From: Paracoccus aurantiacus
GTDB lineage: Bacteria; Pseudomonadota; Alphaproteobacteria; Rhodobacterales; Rhodobacteraceae
Direction: 5' to 3'
Length of the DNA stretch: 64,000 bases
Assembly (NCBI RefSeq): GCF_007993065.1
Contig: NZ_VOPL01000004.1
Coordinates: forward strand, 326,864 to 390,863
Shown here: positions 44,174 through 53,789 of the stretch, one piece after another
Layout: the number at the start of each line of letters is the position of its first letter
Numbering within the stretch: the stretch's first letter is position 1
Position numbers and translations under genes: made by a program
The notes under the pieces: model-generated
Told to the model about the DNA's origin: nothing
Database searches by the model: none
The model's input: only the letters and a program-made list of their open reading frames with translations

Positions 44174-45814
44174 ATGACGCATATGCCTCAGCTTGGCCCG
44201 TCGGGCCATGTCGACAGTTTCGCGCGCGATAACCTGCCGCCTGCCGATTGCTGGCCGGAGCTTCGCCTTGGCAGGTTCGAATACCCGCAGTTTCTGAATG
44301 CGGCGGTCGAACTGTCGGATCGAATGGTCGACAAGGGGTTCGGCGATCATACGGCGTTGATCGGGAATGGGCGCATCCGCACCTATAAGGAGCTGACGGA
44401 CTGGACCAACCGCATCGCCAATGCGCTGACCGAGGACTATGGCGTGAAGCCCGGCAATCGCGTGCTGATCCGATCTCCGAACAATCCTGCGATGGTGGCC
44501 TGCTGGCTGGCGGCGACGAAAGCCGGTGCGGTGGTGGTCAATACGATGCCGATGCTGCGCACGGGAGAACTTTCGAAGATTATCGACAAGGCAGAGATCA
44601 GTCACGCGCTTTGCGACACCCGTCTGATGGACGAACTCACCCGTGCCGCGAAGGACAGCCGCTTTCTGGAAACTGTCGTGGGATTTGACGGCACCGCCAA
44701 TCACGATGCCGAACTGGACCGTTGCGCGCTGACGAAGCCGGTGCGCTATGACGCCGTGCAGACAGGTCGCGACGATGTTGCACTTCTGGGCTTTACCTCT
44801 GGAACCACGGGAGAGCCGAAGGCGACGATGCATTTCCATCGCGACCTGCTGATTATCGCCGATGCCTATGCGGCAGAGGTGCTGAACGTTCAGTCAGACG
44901 ACGTGTTTGTCGGCTCTCCGCCGCTTGCTTTCACCTTCGGACTTGGCGGGCTGGCCGTCTTTCCGCTTCGCTTCGGTGCTTCGGCGGCATTGCTGGAAAC
45001 CGCGTCGCCGCCCAATATGATCGAGATAATCGAAAAGCATCGCGCGACGATCTGCTTCACCGCACCCACCGCCTATCGTGTCATGATGCAGGCAATGGAC
45101 GAAGGTGCCGACTTGTCCAGCCTGCGCGCCGCGGTTTCGGCCGGCGAAACCTTGCCCGCGCCGGTCTATCAGGAATGGGTCGAAAAGACCGGCAAGCCGC
45201 TTCTGGACGGGATCGGCTCGACCGAGATGCTGCATATCTTCATCTCCAACCGCTTCGGCGATTCCCGGCCGGGATGCACGGGCAGGCCGCTGCAGGGATA
45301 TGAGGCGCGCGTCATCGGACCCGATGGCGCGGAACTGCCGCGCGGCGAGCTGGGACGGCTGGCGGTTCGCGGCCCGGTCGGGTGTCGCTACATGTCCGAT
45401 CCGGTGAAGCAGCGCGAATATGTCCTGGATGGATGGAACCTGACCGGCGATACATTCTTGCAGGATGAAGAAGGCTATTTCCACTTCGCCGCACGCAATG
45501 ATGGGATCATCCTGTCCTCGGGCTATAACATCGCCGGGCCAGAGGTCGAGGCCGCGCTTCTGTCCCATCCCGAGGTGCTGGAATGCGCCGTGGTGGGCGC
45601 GCCATGTCCCGAACGCGGCCAGATCGTCGAGGCACATGTCGTCATGCGCGACGGTGCCGAGACGGGGCGGGCCATGGCGAAGATCCTGCAGGATCATGTG
45701 AAAGCGGCCATCGCGCCCTATAAATATCCGCGCCGCATCGTCTTTACAGACAAGCTGCCCAAGACAGAAAGCGGCAAGATCCAACGATTTCGACTGCTTG
45801 AAGACAGCGCGTAA
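44174..45814 (+). CDS. AMP-forming aryl-CoA ligase (benzoate / 2-aminobenzoate-CoA ligase type)
   Basis: 546 residues, ANL superfamily. Phosphate loop FTSGTTGEPKATMHFH (about residue 207), adenylate motif LDGIGSTEMLHIFISN, GYNIAGPEVEAALLSHPEV hinge, and catalytic Lys near the end in KTESGKIQRF. The GSTEMLHIF motif and YRVMMQAMDEGADLSSLR are typical of benzoate-CoA ligase-like enzymes. It activates an aromatic acid, probably the one imported by the Liv-type ABC system encoded directly downstream. No ring-degrading genes are in the window. Confidence 0.88.
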   Translation: MTHMPQLGPSGHVDSFARDNLPPADCWPELRLGRFEYPQFLNAAVELSDRMVDKGFGDHTALIGNGRIRTYKELTDWTNRIANALTEDYGVKPGNRVLIRSPNNPAMVACWLAATKAGAVVVNTMPMLRTGELSKIIDKAEISHALCDTRLMDELTRAAKDSRFLETVVGFDGTANHDAELDRCALTKPVRYDAVQTGRDDVALLGFTSGTTGEPKATMHFHRDLLIIADAYAAEVLNVQSDDVFVGSPPLAFTFGLGGLAVFPLRFGASAALLETASPPNMIEIIEKHRATICFTAPTAYRVMMQAMDEGADLSSLRAAVSAGETLPAPVYQEWVEKTGKPLLDGIGSTEMLHIFISNRFGDSRPGCTGRPLQGYEARVIGPDGAELPRGELGRLAVRGPVGCRYMSDPVKQREYVLDGWNLTGDTFLQDEEGYFHFAARNDGIILSSGYNIAGPEVEAALLSHPEVLECAVVGAPCPERGQIVEAHVVMRDGAETGRAMAKILQDHVKAAIAPYKYPRRIVFTDKLPKTESGKIQRFRLLEDSA

Positions 45815-45864
45815 ATCGGCACAGTTGTGATCCATAAGATAAAACAAGATCAGGGAGAAAAATC

Positions 45865-47016
45865 ATGAACGCACGAAAAAGGCTGCAATTCGGGGTTGCC
45901 GTGGCAGCGCTGATGCTTGCCGGGGCAGCGGGTGCCGCGCCGGTCAAGGTCGGCATGATTACCACGCTGTCGGGCGGCGGTGCGGGGCTGGGGATCGACA
46001 CCCGCGACGGCTTCATGCTGGCACTGAAACAGGCGGGCGACGCCGCATCCGAGGTCGAGCTGCTTGTCGAAGACGACCAGCAGAAGCCGGATATTGCCGT
46101 ACAGATCGCCGACAAGATGATCCAGTCAGATCAGGTCGATCTGCTGACCGGCATCGTGTGGTCGAACCTCGCCATGGCGGTCGTGCCGGCGGCGACGGCT
46201 CAGGGCAAATTCTATCTCTCGACGAATGCGGCGCCTTCGGCGCTGGCGGGGGCGGGCTGCGACCCTAAATATTTCGCGGTTTCGTATCAGAACGACAATA
46301 TGCACGAAGCGGCTGGCGCCTATGCCAAGAAGGCCGGAATCGGAAAGGTGTTCATCATGGCGCCGAACTATCCGGCGGGACAGGACAGCCTGACTGGCTT
46401 CAAGCGTTTCTATGACGGCGAGATCACCAACGAGGTCTATACCCAGGTCGGACAGACCGATTACGCGGCCGAGATCGCCCAGATCCGCAACAGCGGCGCG
46501 GATGCGGTCTTCTTCTTCCTGCCCGGCGGCATGGGCATCGCCTTCATGAAGCAATATGCGGAATCCGGTGTGGACATCCCGCTGATCGGCCCGGCCTTCA
46601 GCTTCAGCCAGGACATTCTTCCTGCCGCCGGGGATGCGGCACTTGGCGTGATGAACGGGGCGAACTGGTCGAAGGACCTCGACAATCCGGCCAACGCCAC
46701 CTTCGTCGAGGGTTTCGAGACCGAATACGGCCGGCTGCCGTCTCTCTATGCAGCGCAGGGCTATGATACCGCGAACCTGCTTCTGTCAGCGATGTCCAAG
46801 GCCGATATCACGGATGCCGACGCGTTTCGCGCAGCCTTGGCCGAGGCTGATTTCGACAGCGTTCGCGGCAAATTCTCGTTCGGTCCGAACCAGCATCCGA
46901 TACAGGATTTCTACATCCGCGAGGTGGTCAAGGAAGGCGATGTCCTGACCAACAAGATCGTCGAGCCGGTGCTGACCGATCATGCCGATGCCTACGCGGC
47001 CGATTGCAAGATGTAG
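45865..47016 (+). CDS. Liv-type ABC importer: periplasmic binding protein
   Basis: 383 residues, Peripla_BP_6 fold. Signal peptide (LQFGVAVAALMLAGAAGAA), then VKVGMITTLSGGGAGLGIDTRDGFMLAL and VELLVEDDQQKPDIAVQIADKMI. Although such proteins are called branched-chain amino-acid binders, the linked CoA ligase points to an aromatic carboxylate. AGGGAG ribosome site; 50 bases after the ligase. Confidence 0.9.
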   Translation: MNARKRLQFGVAVAALMLAGAAGAAPVKVGMITTLSGGGAGLGIDTRDGFMLALKQAGDAASEVELLVEDDQQKPDIAVQIADKMIQSDQVDLLTGIVWSNLAMAVVPAATAQGKFYLSTNAAPSALAGAGCDPKYFAVSYQNDNMHEAAGAYAKKAGIGKVFIMAPNYPAGQDSLTGFKRFYDGEITNEVYTQVGQTDYAAEIAQIRNSGADAVFFFLPGGMGIAFMKQYAESGVDIPLIGPAFSFSQDILPAAGDAALGVMNGANWSKDLDNPANATFVEGFETEYGRLPSLYAAQGYDTANLLLSAMSKADITDADAFRAALAEADFDSVRGKFSFGPNQHPIQDFYIREVVKEGDVLTNKIVEPVLTDHADAYAADCKM

Positions 47017-47088
47017 CACCGCCCCGCGACCGGGCCGGTCGGAATACCGGCCCGGAACGGAGTTTGATGAATCTCGGAAGGATTGCCG

Positions 47089-48003
47089 GTGCTTCTGGTG
47101 GCCGAGCAGGCGCTGAACGGTCTGCAATACGGAATGATGCTGTTTCTCATGGCGGCGGGGCTGACGCTGGTTTTCGGCGTCATGGGGCTGATAAATCTGG
47201 CGCATGGCTCGCTTTACATGGTCGGCGCATTTGCCTGCGCATGGATCGCGGCTGCGACGGGGTGGTTCTGGCTGGGGCTTCTGGCCAGCCTGATCGCCGC
47301 TGCAGCCGCAGGTGCGCTGATCGAGATACTGGTCATACGGCGTCTGTATTCGCGCGACCATCTGGATCAGGTGCTGGCGACATTCGCGCTGATACTCGTC
47401 TTTTCCGAGGGCACGCGCTGGCTGTTCGGGTCGTTTCCGCTTTATCTCAGCCTTCCGCCTGCGCTTACGGGCGCGGTGACGCTGCCGGGCGGGCTGCAAT
47501 ATCCGCTGTTCCGTCTGGTCATCATCCTTGTCGGCGGGGCTGTCGCGGTGGGCCTCTGGCTGATGATAACGCGCACACGCCTTGGCATCCGCATCCGTGC
47601 CGGTGAAGCCGATCGCGAAATGATCGCGGCGCTCGGCGTGGATATTTCGCGTCTTTACACAATCGTTTTCGCGCTGGGCGCGGCGCTGGCCGGGCTTGCC
47701 GGGGCGCTTGTCGGGTCCATCCAGTCGGTTCAGGTCGGCATGGGCGAGCCTGTGCTGATCCTCGCGTTCGTGACTGTCGTGATCGGCGGGATCGGATCTA
47801 TCAAGGGGGCTTTGATCGGGGCGCTGCTGGTCGGCATGACGGACACGCTTGGCAAGGCGCTGTTGCCGGGCGTGCTGGCGCGGTTCATGGATGCGTCGAG
47901 CGCAAATACGATCGGCGCGTCGCTGGCCTCGATGCTGATTTATATCCTCATGGCTGTGGTGCTGATCTTGCGCCCTCAGGGCCTTTTCGGGGCGAGGGCG
48001 TGA
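47089..48003 (+). CDS. Liv-type ABC importer: permease (LivH type)
   Basis: 304 residues, about eight membrane helices. LivH features: LNGLQYGMMLFLMAAGLTLVFGVMGLINLAHGSLYMVGAF and GIRIRAGEADREMIAALGVD, the ATPase-contact loop. GTG 47089 is preferred because GGAAGGA lies 6 bases before it; a TTG at 47083 touches that site. Confidence 0.9.
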   Translation: MLLVAEQALNGLQYGMMLFLMAAGLTLVFGVMGLINLAHGSLYMVGAFACAWIAAATGWFWLGLLASLIAAAAAGALIEILVIRRLYSRDHLDQVLATFALILVFSEGTRWLFGSFPLYLSLPPALTGAVTLPGGLQYPLFRLVIILVGGAVAVGLWLMITRTRLGIRIRAGEADREMIAALGVDISRLYTIVFALGAALAGLAGALVGSIQSVQVGMGEPVLILAFVTVVIGGIGSIKGALIGALLVGMTDTLGKALLPGVLARFMDASSANTIGASLASMLIYILMAVVLILRPQGLFGARA

Positions 48004-48004
48004 C

Positions 48005-48988
48005 ATGAGGCAGGTTTTCGACCGTGAGGCGCTTATCAATCTGGCGATTTTCGCGGCGCTGGTGGTCACCGCTGTCGTCGCACATGTCGCCGGGCAGGGC
48101 TTCACGGTCACGTTGGCGACCAAAGCCGCGATTTTCGCCCTGGCTGGCGTGGGGCTGAACCTCGCCCTTGGCTATGGCGGGATGATCTCGTTCGGGCATG
48201 CGGCGTTTTTCGGCATAGGCGGCTATGTGGCGGGCATTCTGGCCAGTCACGCGGCCAGTGGTGCGCCGTTAGTCGCGTCCTTCGCCGGCACCACGAGCAT
48301 GCTGGCCATATGGCCTGTCGCCATGATCGCGTCTGGGATTGCCGCGCTGCTGATCGGGGCGCTGTCGCTGCGCACGTCGGGCGTCTATTTCATTATGGTC
48401 ACGCTCGCGTTCGCGCAGATGATCTTCTATTTCGCGATCAGCTGGCCGCGTTACGGCGGCGAGGACGGGTTGAGCTTCTATGTCCGCAACACCTTTCCCG
48501 GCCTGAACACGTTTGCGCCGATCCAGTATTTCGCGATTTGCGCAACCCTGCTGGCGCTGGCACTGATCCTGACCGCAATCATTACGCAATCGCGCTATGG
48601 GCTGGCCCTGCAGGCGGTTCGCCAGAACAGCCAGCGCAGCACTGCGGCCGGCATCCGGCCCTACGCGATCCGCCTGACGGCTTTCGTGCTGTCCGGCATG
48701 ATCACGGGGCTGGCCGGCGCGCTTTATGCCGATCTGAACCGCTTCGTCAGCCCGTCGATGCTGTCATGGCATATGTCGGGTGAGATCATGGTTTTCGTGA
48801 TCCTCGGCGGTGTCGGCAGATTGTGCGGGCCGGTCGCGGGGGCCGCGATTTTCATTCTGCTCGAACATCTTCTGGGCGGGGTCAGCGAACATTGGCAGGC
48901 CCTGCTGGGTCTGATGCTGCTTGTGATCGTTCTGTTCGCGCCCGGCGGGCTGATCGGAATGCTCAGCGGAAGGAAGCGCCATGCCTGA
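48005..48988 (+). CDS. Liv-type ABC importer: permease (LivM type)
   Basis: 327 residues with LivM signatures GVGLNLALGYGGMISFGHAAFFGIGGYVAG and AVRQNSQRSTAAGIRPYAIR (coupling loop), and about nine membrane helices. Starts one base after the LivH-type stop and overlaps the next gene by 8 bases. Confidence 0.9.
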   Translation: MRQVFDREALINLAIFAALVVTAVVAHVAGQGFTVTLATKAAIFALAGVGLNLALGYGGMISFGHAAFFGIGGYVAGILASHAASGAPLVASFAGTTSMLAIWPVAMIASGIAALLIGALSLRTSGVYFIMVTLAFAQMIFYFAISWPRYGGEDGLSFYVRNTFPGLNTFAPIQYFAICATLLALALILTAIITQSRYGLALQAVRQNSQRSTAAGIRPYAIRLTAFVLSGMITGLAGALYADLNRFVSPSMLSWHMSGEIMVFVILGGVGRLCGPVAGAAIFILLEHLLGGVSEHWQALLGLMLLVIVLFAPGGLIGMLSGRKRHA

Positions 48989-49730
48989 ACCGGTTCTGGA
49001 AATCGAGAGCCTGTCAAAAAGCTTTGGCGCGCTGAAAGCGACCGATGATGTCAGCCTGACCCTGCGCGGCGGAGAGATCCATGCGCTGATCGGCCCGAAC
49101 GGAGCCGGAAAATCGACACTGATAAAGCAGATCACGGGAGAGCTTCGGCCGGATAGCGGCTCGATCCGGTTTCAGGGCAGGGCGATTGACATCCTCGACG
49201 CGGCGGGGCGCGCGCGGCTGGGGCTGGCGCGCAGCTTTCAGGTCTCGTCGGTGATCCCGGATTTTACCGTGCGCCAGAACGTGATGCTCGCTGTGGCGGG
49301 TGCGTCGGGCCATGTTTTCCGCGTTCTGCGCCCGGCGCAGTCCGATGCCAAGCTGACGGCGCCGGCAGATCATCATATCGCGAAGGCGGGACTGCACGAA
49401 CGCGCGCAGGCAAGGGCCGCCGAGCTGTCGCATGGAGAGCGCCGCAAGCTGGAAATCGCAATGGCGCTTGCGCTGAAGCCCCGCGCCTTCCTTCTGGATG
49501 AGCCCATGGCGGGGATGGGTGCTGAAGGCGGGGGTCAGGTGACGGCGATGCTCTCTGCGCTGAAGGCCGAGGCGCCGATCCTGCTGGTTGAACATGACAT
49601 GGATGCGGTTTTCGCATTGGCCGACCGCATCTCGGTTCTTGTCTATGGCCGCATCATCGCGTCAGGCAGCGTGGACGAGATCCGCCGCGATCCCGAGGTC
49701 CGCAGATCCTATCTGGGGGATGACGCATGA
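48981..49730 (+). CDS. Liv-type ABC importer: ATPase (LivG type)
   Basis: 249 residues. Walker A GPNGAGKST, signature LSHGERRKLEIAMAL, Walker B AFLLDEPMAGMG, H-loop LLVEHDMDAV. The LSHGE signature is typical of LivG subunits. Overlaps the LivF-type gene by 4 bases. Confidence 0.92.
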   Translation: MPEPVLEIESLSKSFGALKATDDVSLTLRGGEIHALIGPNGAGKSTLIKQITGELRPDSGSIRFQGRAIDILDAAGRARLGLARSFQVSSVIPDFTVRQNVMLAVAGASGHVFRVLRPAQSDAKLTAPADHHIAKAGLHERAQARAAELSHGERRKLEIAMALALKPRAFLLDEPMAGMGAEGGGQVTAMLSALKAEAPILLVEHDMDAVFALADRISVLVYGRIIASGSVDEIRRDPEVRRSYLGDDA

Positions 49731-50416
49731 GCGCGCTTCTGGAACTGGACGGCATCACGGCGTCTTACGGGGCGGTGCAGGCGCTGTTCGGTGTGTCGCT
49801 CGCCGTGGCAGAGGGTCAGGTCGTCGCGCTGATGGGCCGCAATGGCATGGGCAAGACGACGACGATCCGCTGCATCAGCCGGCTGATGCCGTTGACCGGC
49901 GGGCATTTGCGGTTTGCGGGGCAGAACGGCGCGGCGCTTGGCGCGCCTGCCATGGCGCGCCTTGGCATCGGGCTTGTTCCCGAGGGGCGGCGCTGTTTCG
50001 CGCCGCTGACTGTGGCGGAGAACCTGATCGCTGCCGCCCGGCCAGGCGCGTGGGATATGACGCGTGTCTGCGCGCTTTTTCCGCGGCTCGGCGAACGCAT
50101 GGGGCAGGTTTCGCGCACGCTGTCAGGCGGAGAGCAGCAGATGCTGGCCATCGGTCGCGCACTGATGACCAATCCGCGGCTTCTGGTGCTGGATGAGGCC
50201 ACGGAAGGCCTTGCGCCTGTCGTCAGGCAAGAGATCTGGGCCGGCATCCGAGAGCTGAAAGCGCAGGGCCTGTCGATCCTGCTGGTTGACAAGTCGCTGC
50301 GCGAGATCGCCTCGGTCGCCGATCATGCAGTTATTCTGGAACGCGGCGAAAGTGTCTGGCAGGGTGATGTCGGCGCGCTGACGCCCGATCTCGCCGACCG
50401 CTACCTCGGGGTCTGA
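49727..50416 (+). CDS. Liv-type ABC importer: ATPase (LivF type)
   Basis: 229 residues. Walker A GRNGMGKTT, signature LSGGEQQMLAIGRALM, Walker B LLVLDEATEGLAP, as in LivF. The usual LLVEQ reads LLVDKSLRE, with Lys where the switch His would be expected nearby, a small oddity. Last gene of the operon; converges on the AttH-like gene with an 18-base gap. Confidence 0.92.
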   Translation: MSALLELDGITASYGAVQALFGVSLAVAEGQVVALMGRNGMGKTTTIRCISRLMPLTGGHLRFAGQNGAALGAPAMARLGIGLVPEGRRCFAPLTVAENLIAAARPGAWDMTRVCALFPRLGERMGQVSRTLSGGEQQMLAIGRALMTNPRLLVLDEATEGLAPVVRQEIWAGIRELKAQGLSILLVDKSLREIASVADHAVILERGESVWQGDVGALTPDLADRYLGV

Positions 50417-50434
50417 GCGGGGCGTGTGATCGCG

Positions 50435-51475
50435 TCACTCCGGCTGCCAGCGATAACCCGTCATTTCGAGATAGCCGCGCCCCGTCTCGCTGCCCGACAC
50501 TGTCACCGGCCCCTCCCAATAAGAAACGCGCGTCTCCATCCAGGCATCGCGGTTCAGTGCCGACACGAGAAGGTCGAGATCGGCAGCCGGGATGCGCAGT
50601 CGCCATTCGACCGGAACCCCCCGATGGGTCTGTTCCGGCGTCACCGCGATCTCATCATTCGTCAGTGTGCGCGTGCGCCCGTCCACCCCGATCAGCGTGC
50701 CAGACCGGAAGTCTTCCTGCCCGCGCAGGCGGAACGCCATCAGCTTGCGCCCATCGTCGAGCGCCAGCGAAAACCAGTCCCAGCCCTGCTGATCCTTCGC
50801 AAGAGGCTGGCTTGACCATTCGCGGTCCAGCCAGCCGTGGCCCGATACGGCGCGCGGCCCGTCACCCAGATCTACTGTGCCGCTGGCGTTGTAGAAGGGC
50901 TGCGAATAGTAATAGCTCGCCTGACCGAGGCCGGATTTGACCGAATAGCCATCCCGACCGTGGCGGATAAGCGGCCCGGTCGCGGTCAGGCCCAGTTCAT
51001 AGCGAAAATCCGTGCCCGCCGCGCTCAGCGTGATTGCGTCAGGCGTTTGGCCCGACATGCGCCAGTCGTCGATCCATGCCGAAAACGGCTGCCCGGTCGC
51101 ACCTGCCTGGCCGGTTCCGCCACGCGCGAAACGTTCGGCAACGCGGTGCGTTTCGGTCGTCGTGACGGCGGCATGTCCCATCCACACGTGCCGCGCAGAG
51201 CTGTCCTGAAGCAGGTTCGGCGGATCAAGGGCGAAGCGGAACAGCGTCCACTGGATGCCAAGCGGCGTTCCGTCATCGAAGATCAGCGGTGCCGTCAGAT
51301 ACCACCATTCGACGCGATAGCCGGGATGCGGCGCATGGTCGCGCGGAAAAAGGATCGGCCGTTTCGGGTCGGGCATTGCGAAGCCTTCCGCATCCGAACC
51401 CAGCCCGGCAAAGCCCTGCGCGGATGCCGCCGGCGCGGCTAGCATCGCGATCATGAAGGCGCGTCTATCCGTCAC
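50435..51475 (-). CDS. AttH/CrtC-like lipocalin-fold protein
   Basis: 346 residues. N-terminus TDRRAFMIAMLAAPAASAQ looks like a Tat signal. The mature protein has the family landmarks RPILFPRDHAPHPGYRVEWWYLTA, GQASYYYSQPFYNASG and HGWLDREWSSQPL, shared by AttH proteins and carotenoid 1,2-hydratases (CrtC). No other carotenoid genes are near, and the partner ABC genes favour an AttH-type role, which is unknown. Its start overlaps the permease stop by 11 bases. Confidence 0.85.
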   Translation of the reverse strand: MTDRRAFMIAMLAAPAASAQGFAGLGSDAEGFAMPDPKRPILFPRDHAPHPGYRVEWWYLTAPLIFDDGTPLGIQWTLFRFALDPPNLLQDSSARHVWMGHAAVTTTETHRVAERFARGGTGQAGATGQPFSAWIDDWRMSGQTPDAITLSAAGTDFRYELGLTATGPLIRHGRDGYSVKSGLGQASYYYSQPFYNASGTVDLGDGPRAVSGHGWLDREWSSQPLAKDQQGWDWFSLALDDGRKLMAFRLRGQEDFRSGTLIGVDGRTRTLTNDEIAVTPEQTHRGVPVEWRLRIPAADLDLLVSALNRDAWMETRVSYWEGPVTVSGSETGRGYLEMTGYRWQPE

Positions 51476-53789
51476 GGCTCAGCACCTCGCTCAGTGCGCG
51501 CGACGAGATCCGTGCCAGGCGATGCGCGGGCCAAAGCGCCGACAGGACCGAAGCAGCGATACCCACGCCGATCAGCAAAAGCCAGTGCGCAGGATCTGCG
51601 CGGAAAGGCAGTCGCCAACCGAACGCTTCGACATTCACGATGGCCAGCAGCAGCCAGGACAGCAGGATACCCAGTGGCAGCGCCAGCAATGCGGTCGCGG
51701 CGGCGGTCAGCGCGACGCGAAGAAGTTCCAGCCTTGCAAGCTGACGGCGCTCAATCCCCATCGCCCAAAGCGGCGTGAGACGTGGCAGCCGCGCATCGGC
51801 CGCCGCAAGAAGCGAGGTCAGCACCGCAAAGCCAGCGACCGCAAGGGTCAACCCGTTCAGTGCAGCGGTCACTGCAAAGGTCCGTTCAAAAATGCGCATC
51901 GAGGTGGCTTTCATGTCGGCTTGCATGGCGATGCGTTCAGCCGGAATCCCGGCCGCGATCATGCGCGCGCGAAGTGAGGCCGGGTCGCTCGTCCGGATCG
52001 CATGGCGCGGTGTCGGAAGGCCGGGCGCGATACGGTCCAGTCTCTGGTGAGAGACATAGACCTTTCCCAGCGGATTTCCGTAATCGGCGATGATGCCGCT
52101 GACCGTCGCAGGGCCATCCGGCAGCGCGATCACATCGCCAATCGACAGTGCGGCGCGATATGAAAGCTGCTCGCTGATAATTGCTCCGTCCCCGGACAAT
52201 GTGGACCACGGATCATCAACCGCTTCCAGAAGCGACCATTCGCGATAGGTCGGATCGTTGATGACCCCGTTGATTTCCGCAGGCTGGCCCGCCACCACGG
52301 ATTTCAGCGAACGCAGCGGAAGCAGTCTTTCATCCGGCGACAATTCGGCGCGAATGTCGCCTGCACCGCCGGGCGTCGCGACATAAATTTCCGCCGCGAG
52401 ACGCTGATCTATGAATTCGGCAAAGCTCTCGCGGAAGCTGCCGACCATCGTGGAAACGCCGATATTGGCAGCTAGCGCCATCATCAGCGCGGTCATGGCC
52501 AGCGACATGCGGGGGATCTGCGTTTCGGTTTCGGCCAGCATCCATTCGCCAAGCGGCCCGGTCGCAAGCGGTCTGGCCGCGCGCAGCAGCGCGCGGATGG
52601 TTGCAGGCATCGTCGCGGCCCCGCCCAACAGCAAGGCAGCAATGGCTGCGAATGCCGCCAGCAGCCCATGCCCCCAGATGACCAGCCCCGCTGCCGCCGC
52701 GAAAAGCGCCAGCCCCGCCGCCGGCCACCAATATCCGAAGCTGCGCGGCTTTTCGTTCAGGACCGCGCGATCAGACGCAGCAAGCATCGGACCTGCCGCG
52801 CTCAGCAGCGTCCCGAGAACAGCCATTGCCAGCCCGCCAAGCCACCAGACGGGCCGCAGCGCAATATGCGTGCCGACGCTGGCCCCATAGATCCCGTCAA
52901 GCGTCACCGACACGCCCGGCATCAGCCAGCTCGCCAGCCCATATCCAAGCAGAACGCCCAGAAGACCAGACAGGGTCGCGATGATCGCGATCTCTGCCAG
53001 CATCAGCGCGCGCAGCAATCCCGCCGGCGCGCCGAGCGTGCGCAGCGTCCTTATGCTTTGACGTCGCTGCGCGATTGCGAGCCCGACGGTGCCGCGCACG
53101 ATGAACAGCCCGACGATAAAGCAAAGCGCGCCGAAGGCGCTGAGGTTCAGCCGAAAGCTGTCGGTCAGCGCCGCAGGCACTGCCGTTTCGGCGGGCAGGA
53201 CATAGGCGAGATGCGGCGTCACGCCAAGCGGATCGGGCGCGCCAAGCGGTTGCGGCGAGAGAAGCAGCAGCGCGTCGAGGTCTGTTCTGCCAAGCAAGCG
53301 CTGCGCGATCTGTATATCCGCGACGGCCTGCCCATTCGGCACTGACGGATCAGCCACAAGGTCCGATTCGGGTGCAGTGTTCGCCGGAACAAAAACGCTG
53401 TCCGCAGCGCCCGCCGAGCCCATGAAGTCGCCCCCCGGCCAAAGGTCTGACGGCGCGCTCAGCGGGTCGATGCCGGTCAGTCGCAGATGCTCGCCGGATT
53501 GCAGGCGGTAGTCGCCCCGGATGATCGGACTGACGAGGACACCTGCGCGCCGCAACGCGACGAAATCCTTCCAGGTCAGCGTTTCGCCCTCGACCGGCTC
53601 TAACCGTGGCAGGCCGACGATCCGGCTGGCGCTGGCAGCGGATGTCATGCTGGCCCGTGCTTCGGCATTTATCGCCTGCACCCCGGTCCACAGCGCTGTT
53701 GCCAGCGCTATTCCCGTGATCAGCGTCGCCAGTTGCAACCTGTTTCGTCGCCAATGGGACCAGAACGCCAAGAGGATCGCGGCGATCAT
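51465..53789 (-). CDS. FtsX-family ABC permease (AttFG-like fusion)
   Basis: 774 residues. An N-terminal membrane helix with a large periplasmic domain, then an FtsX domain (about residues 220-370), a middle membrane pair, a second periplasmic domain and a C-terminal FtsX domain (about 650-770). This is the long, two-FtsX-domain form typical of LolCE/MacB-like exporters of the Att type. Works with the ATPase at 53786 and probably with the lipocalin-like protein. Substrate unknown, perhaps a lipid. Confidence 0.85.
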   Translation of the reverse strand: MIAAILLAFWSHWRRNRLQLATLITGIALATALWTGVQAINAEARASMTSAASASRIVGLPRLEPVEGETLTWKDFVALRRAGVLVSPIIRGDYRLQSGEHLRLTGIDPLSAPSDLWPGGDFMGSAGAADSVFVPANTAPESDLVADPSVPNGQAVADIQIAQRLLGRTDLDALLLLSPQPLGAPDPLGVTPHLAYVLPAETAVPAALTDSFRLNLSAFGALCFIVGLFIVRGTVGLAIAQRRQSIRTLRTLGAPAGLLRALMLAEIAIIATLSGLLGVLLGYGLASWLMPGVSVTLDGIYGASVGTHIALRPVWWLGGLAMAVLGTLLSAAGPMLAASDRAVLNEKPRSFGYWWPAAGLALFAAAAGLVIWGHGLLAAFAAIAALLLGGAATMPATIRALLRAARPLATGPLGEWMLAETETQIPRMSLAMTALMMALAANIGVSTMVGSFRESFAEFIDQRLAAEIYVATPGGAGDIRAELSPDERLLPLRSLKSVVAGQPAEINGVINDPTYREWSLLEAVDDPWSTLSGDGAIISEQLSYRAALSIGDVIALPDGPATVSGIIADYGNPLGKVYVSHQRLDRIAPGLPTPRHAIRTSDPASLRARMIAAGIPAERIAMQADMKATSMRIFERTFAVTAALNGLTLAVAGFAVLTSLLAAADARLPRLTPLWAMGIERRQLARLELLRVALTAAATALLALPLGILLSWLLLAIVNVEAFGWRLPFRADPAHWLLLIGVGIAASVLSALWPAHRLARISSRALSEVLSRDG

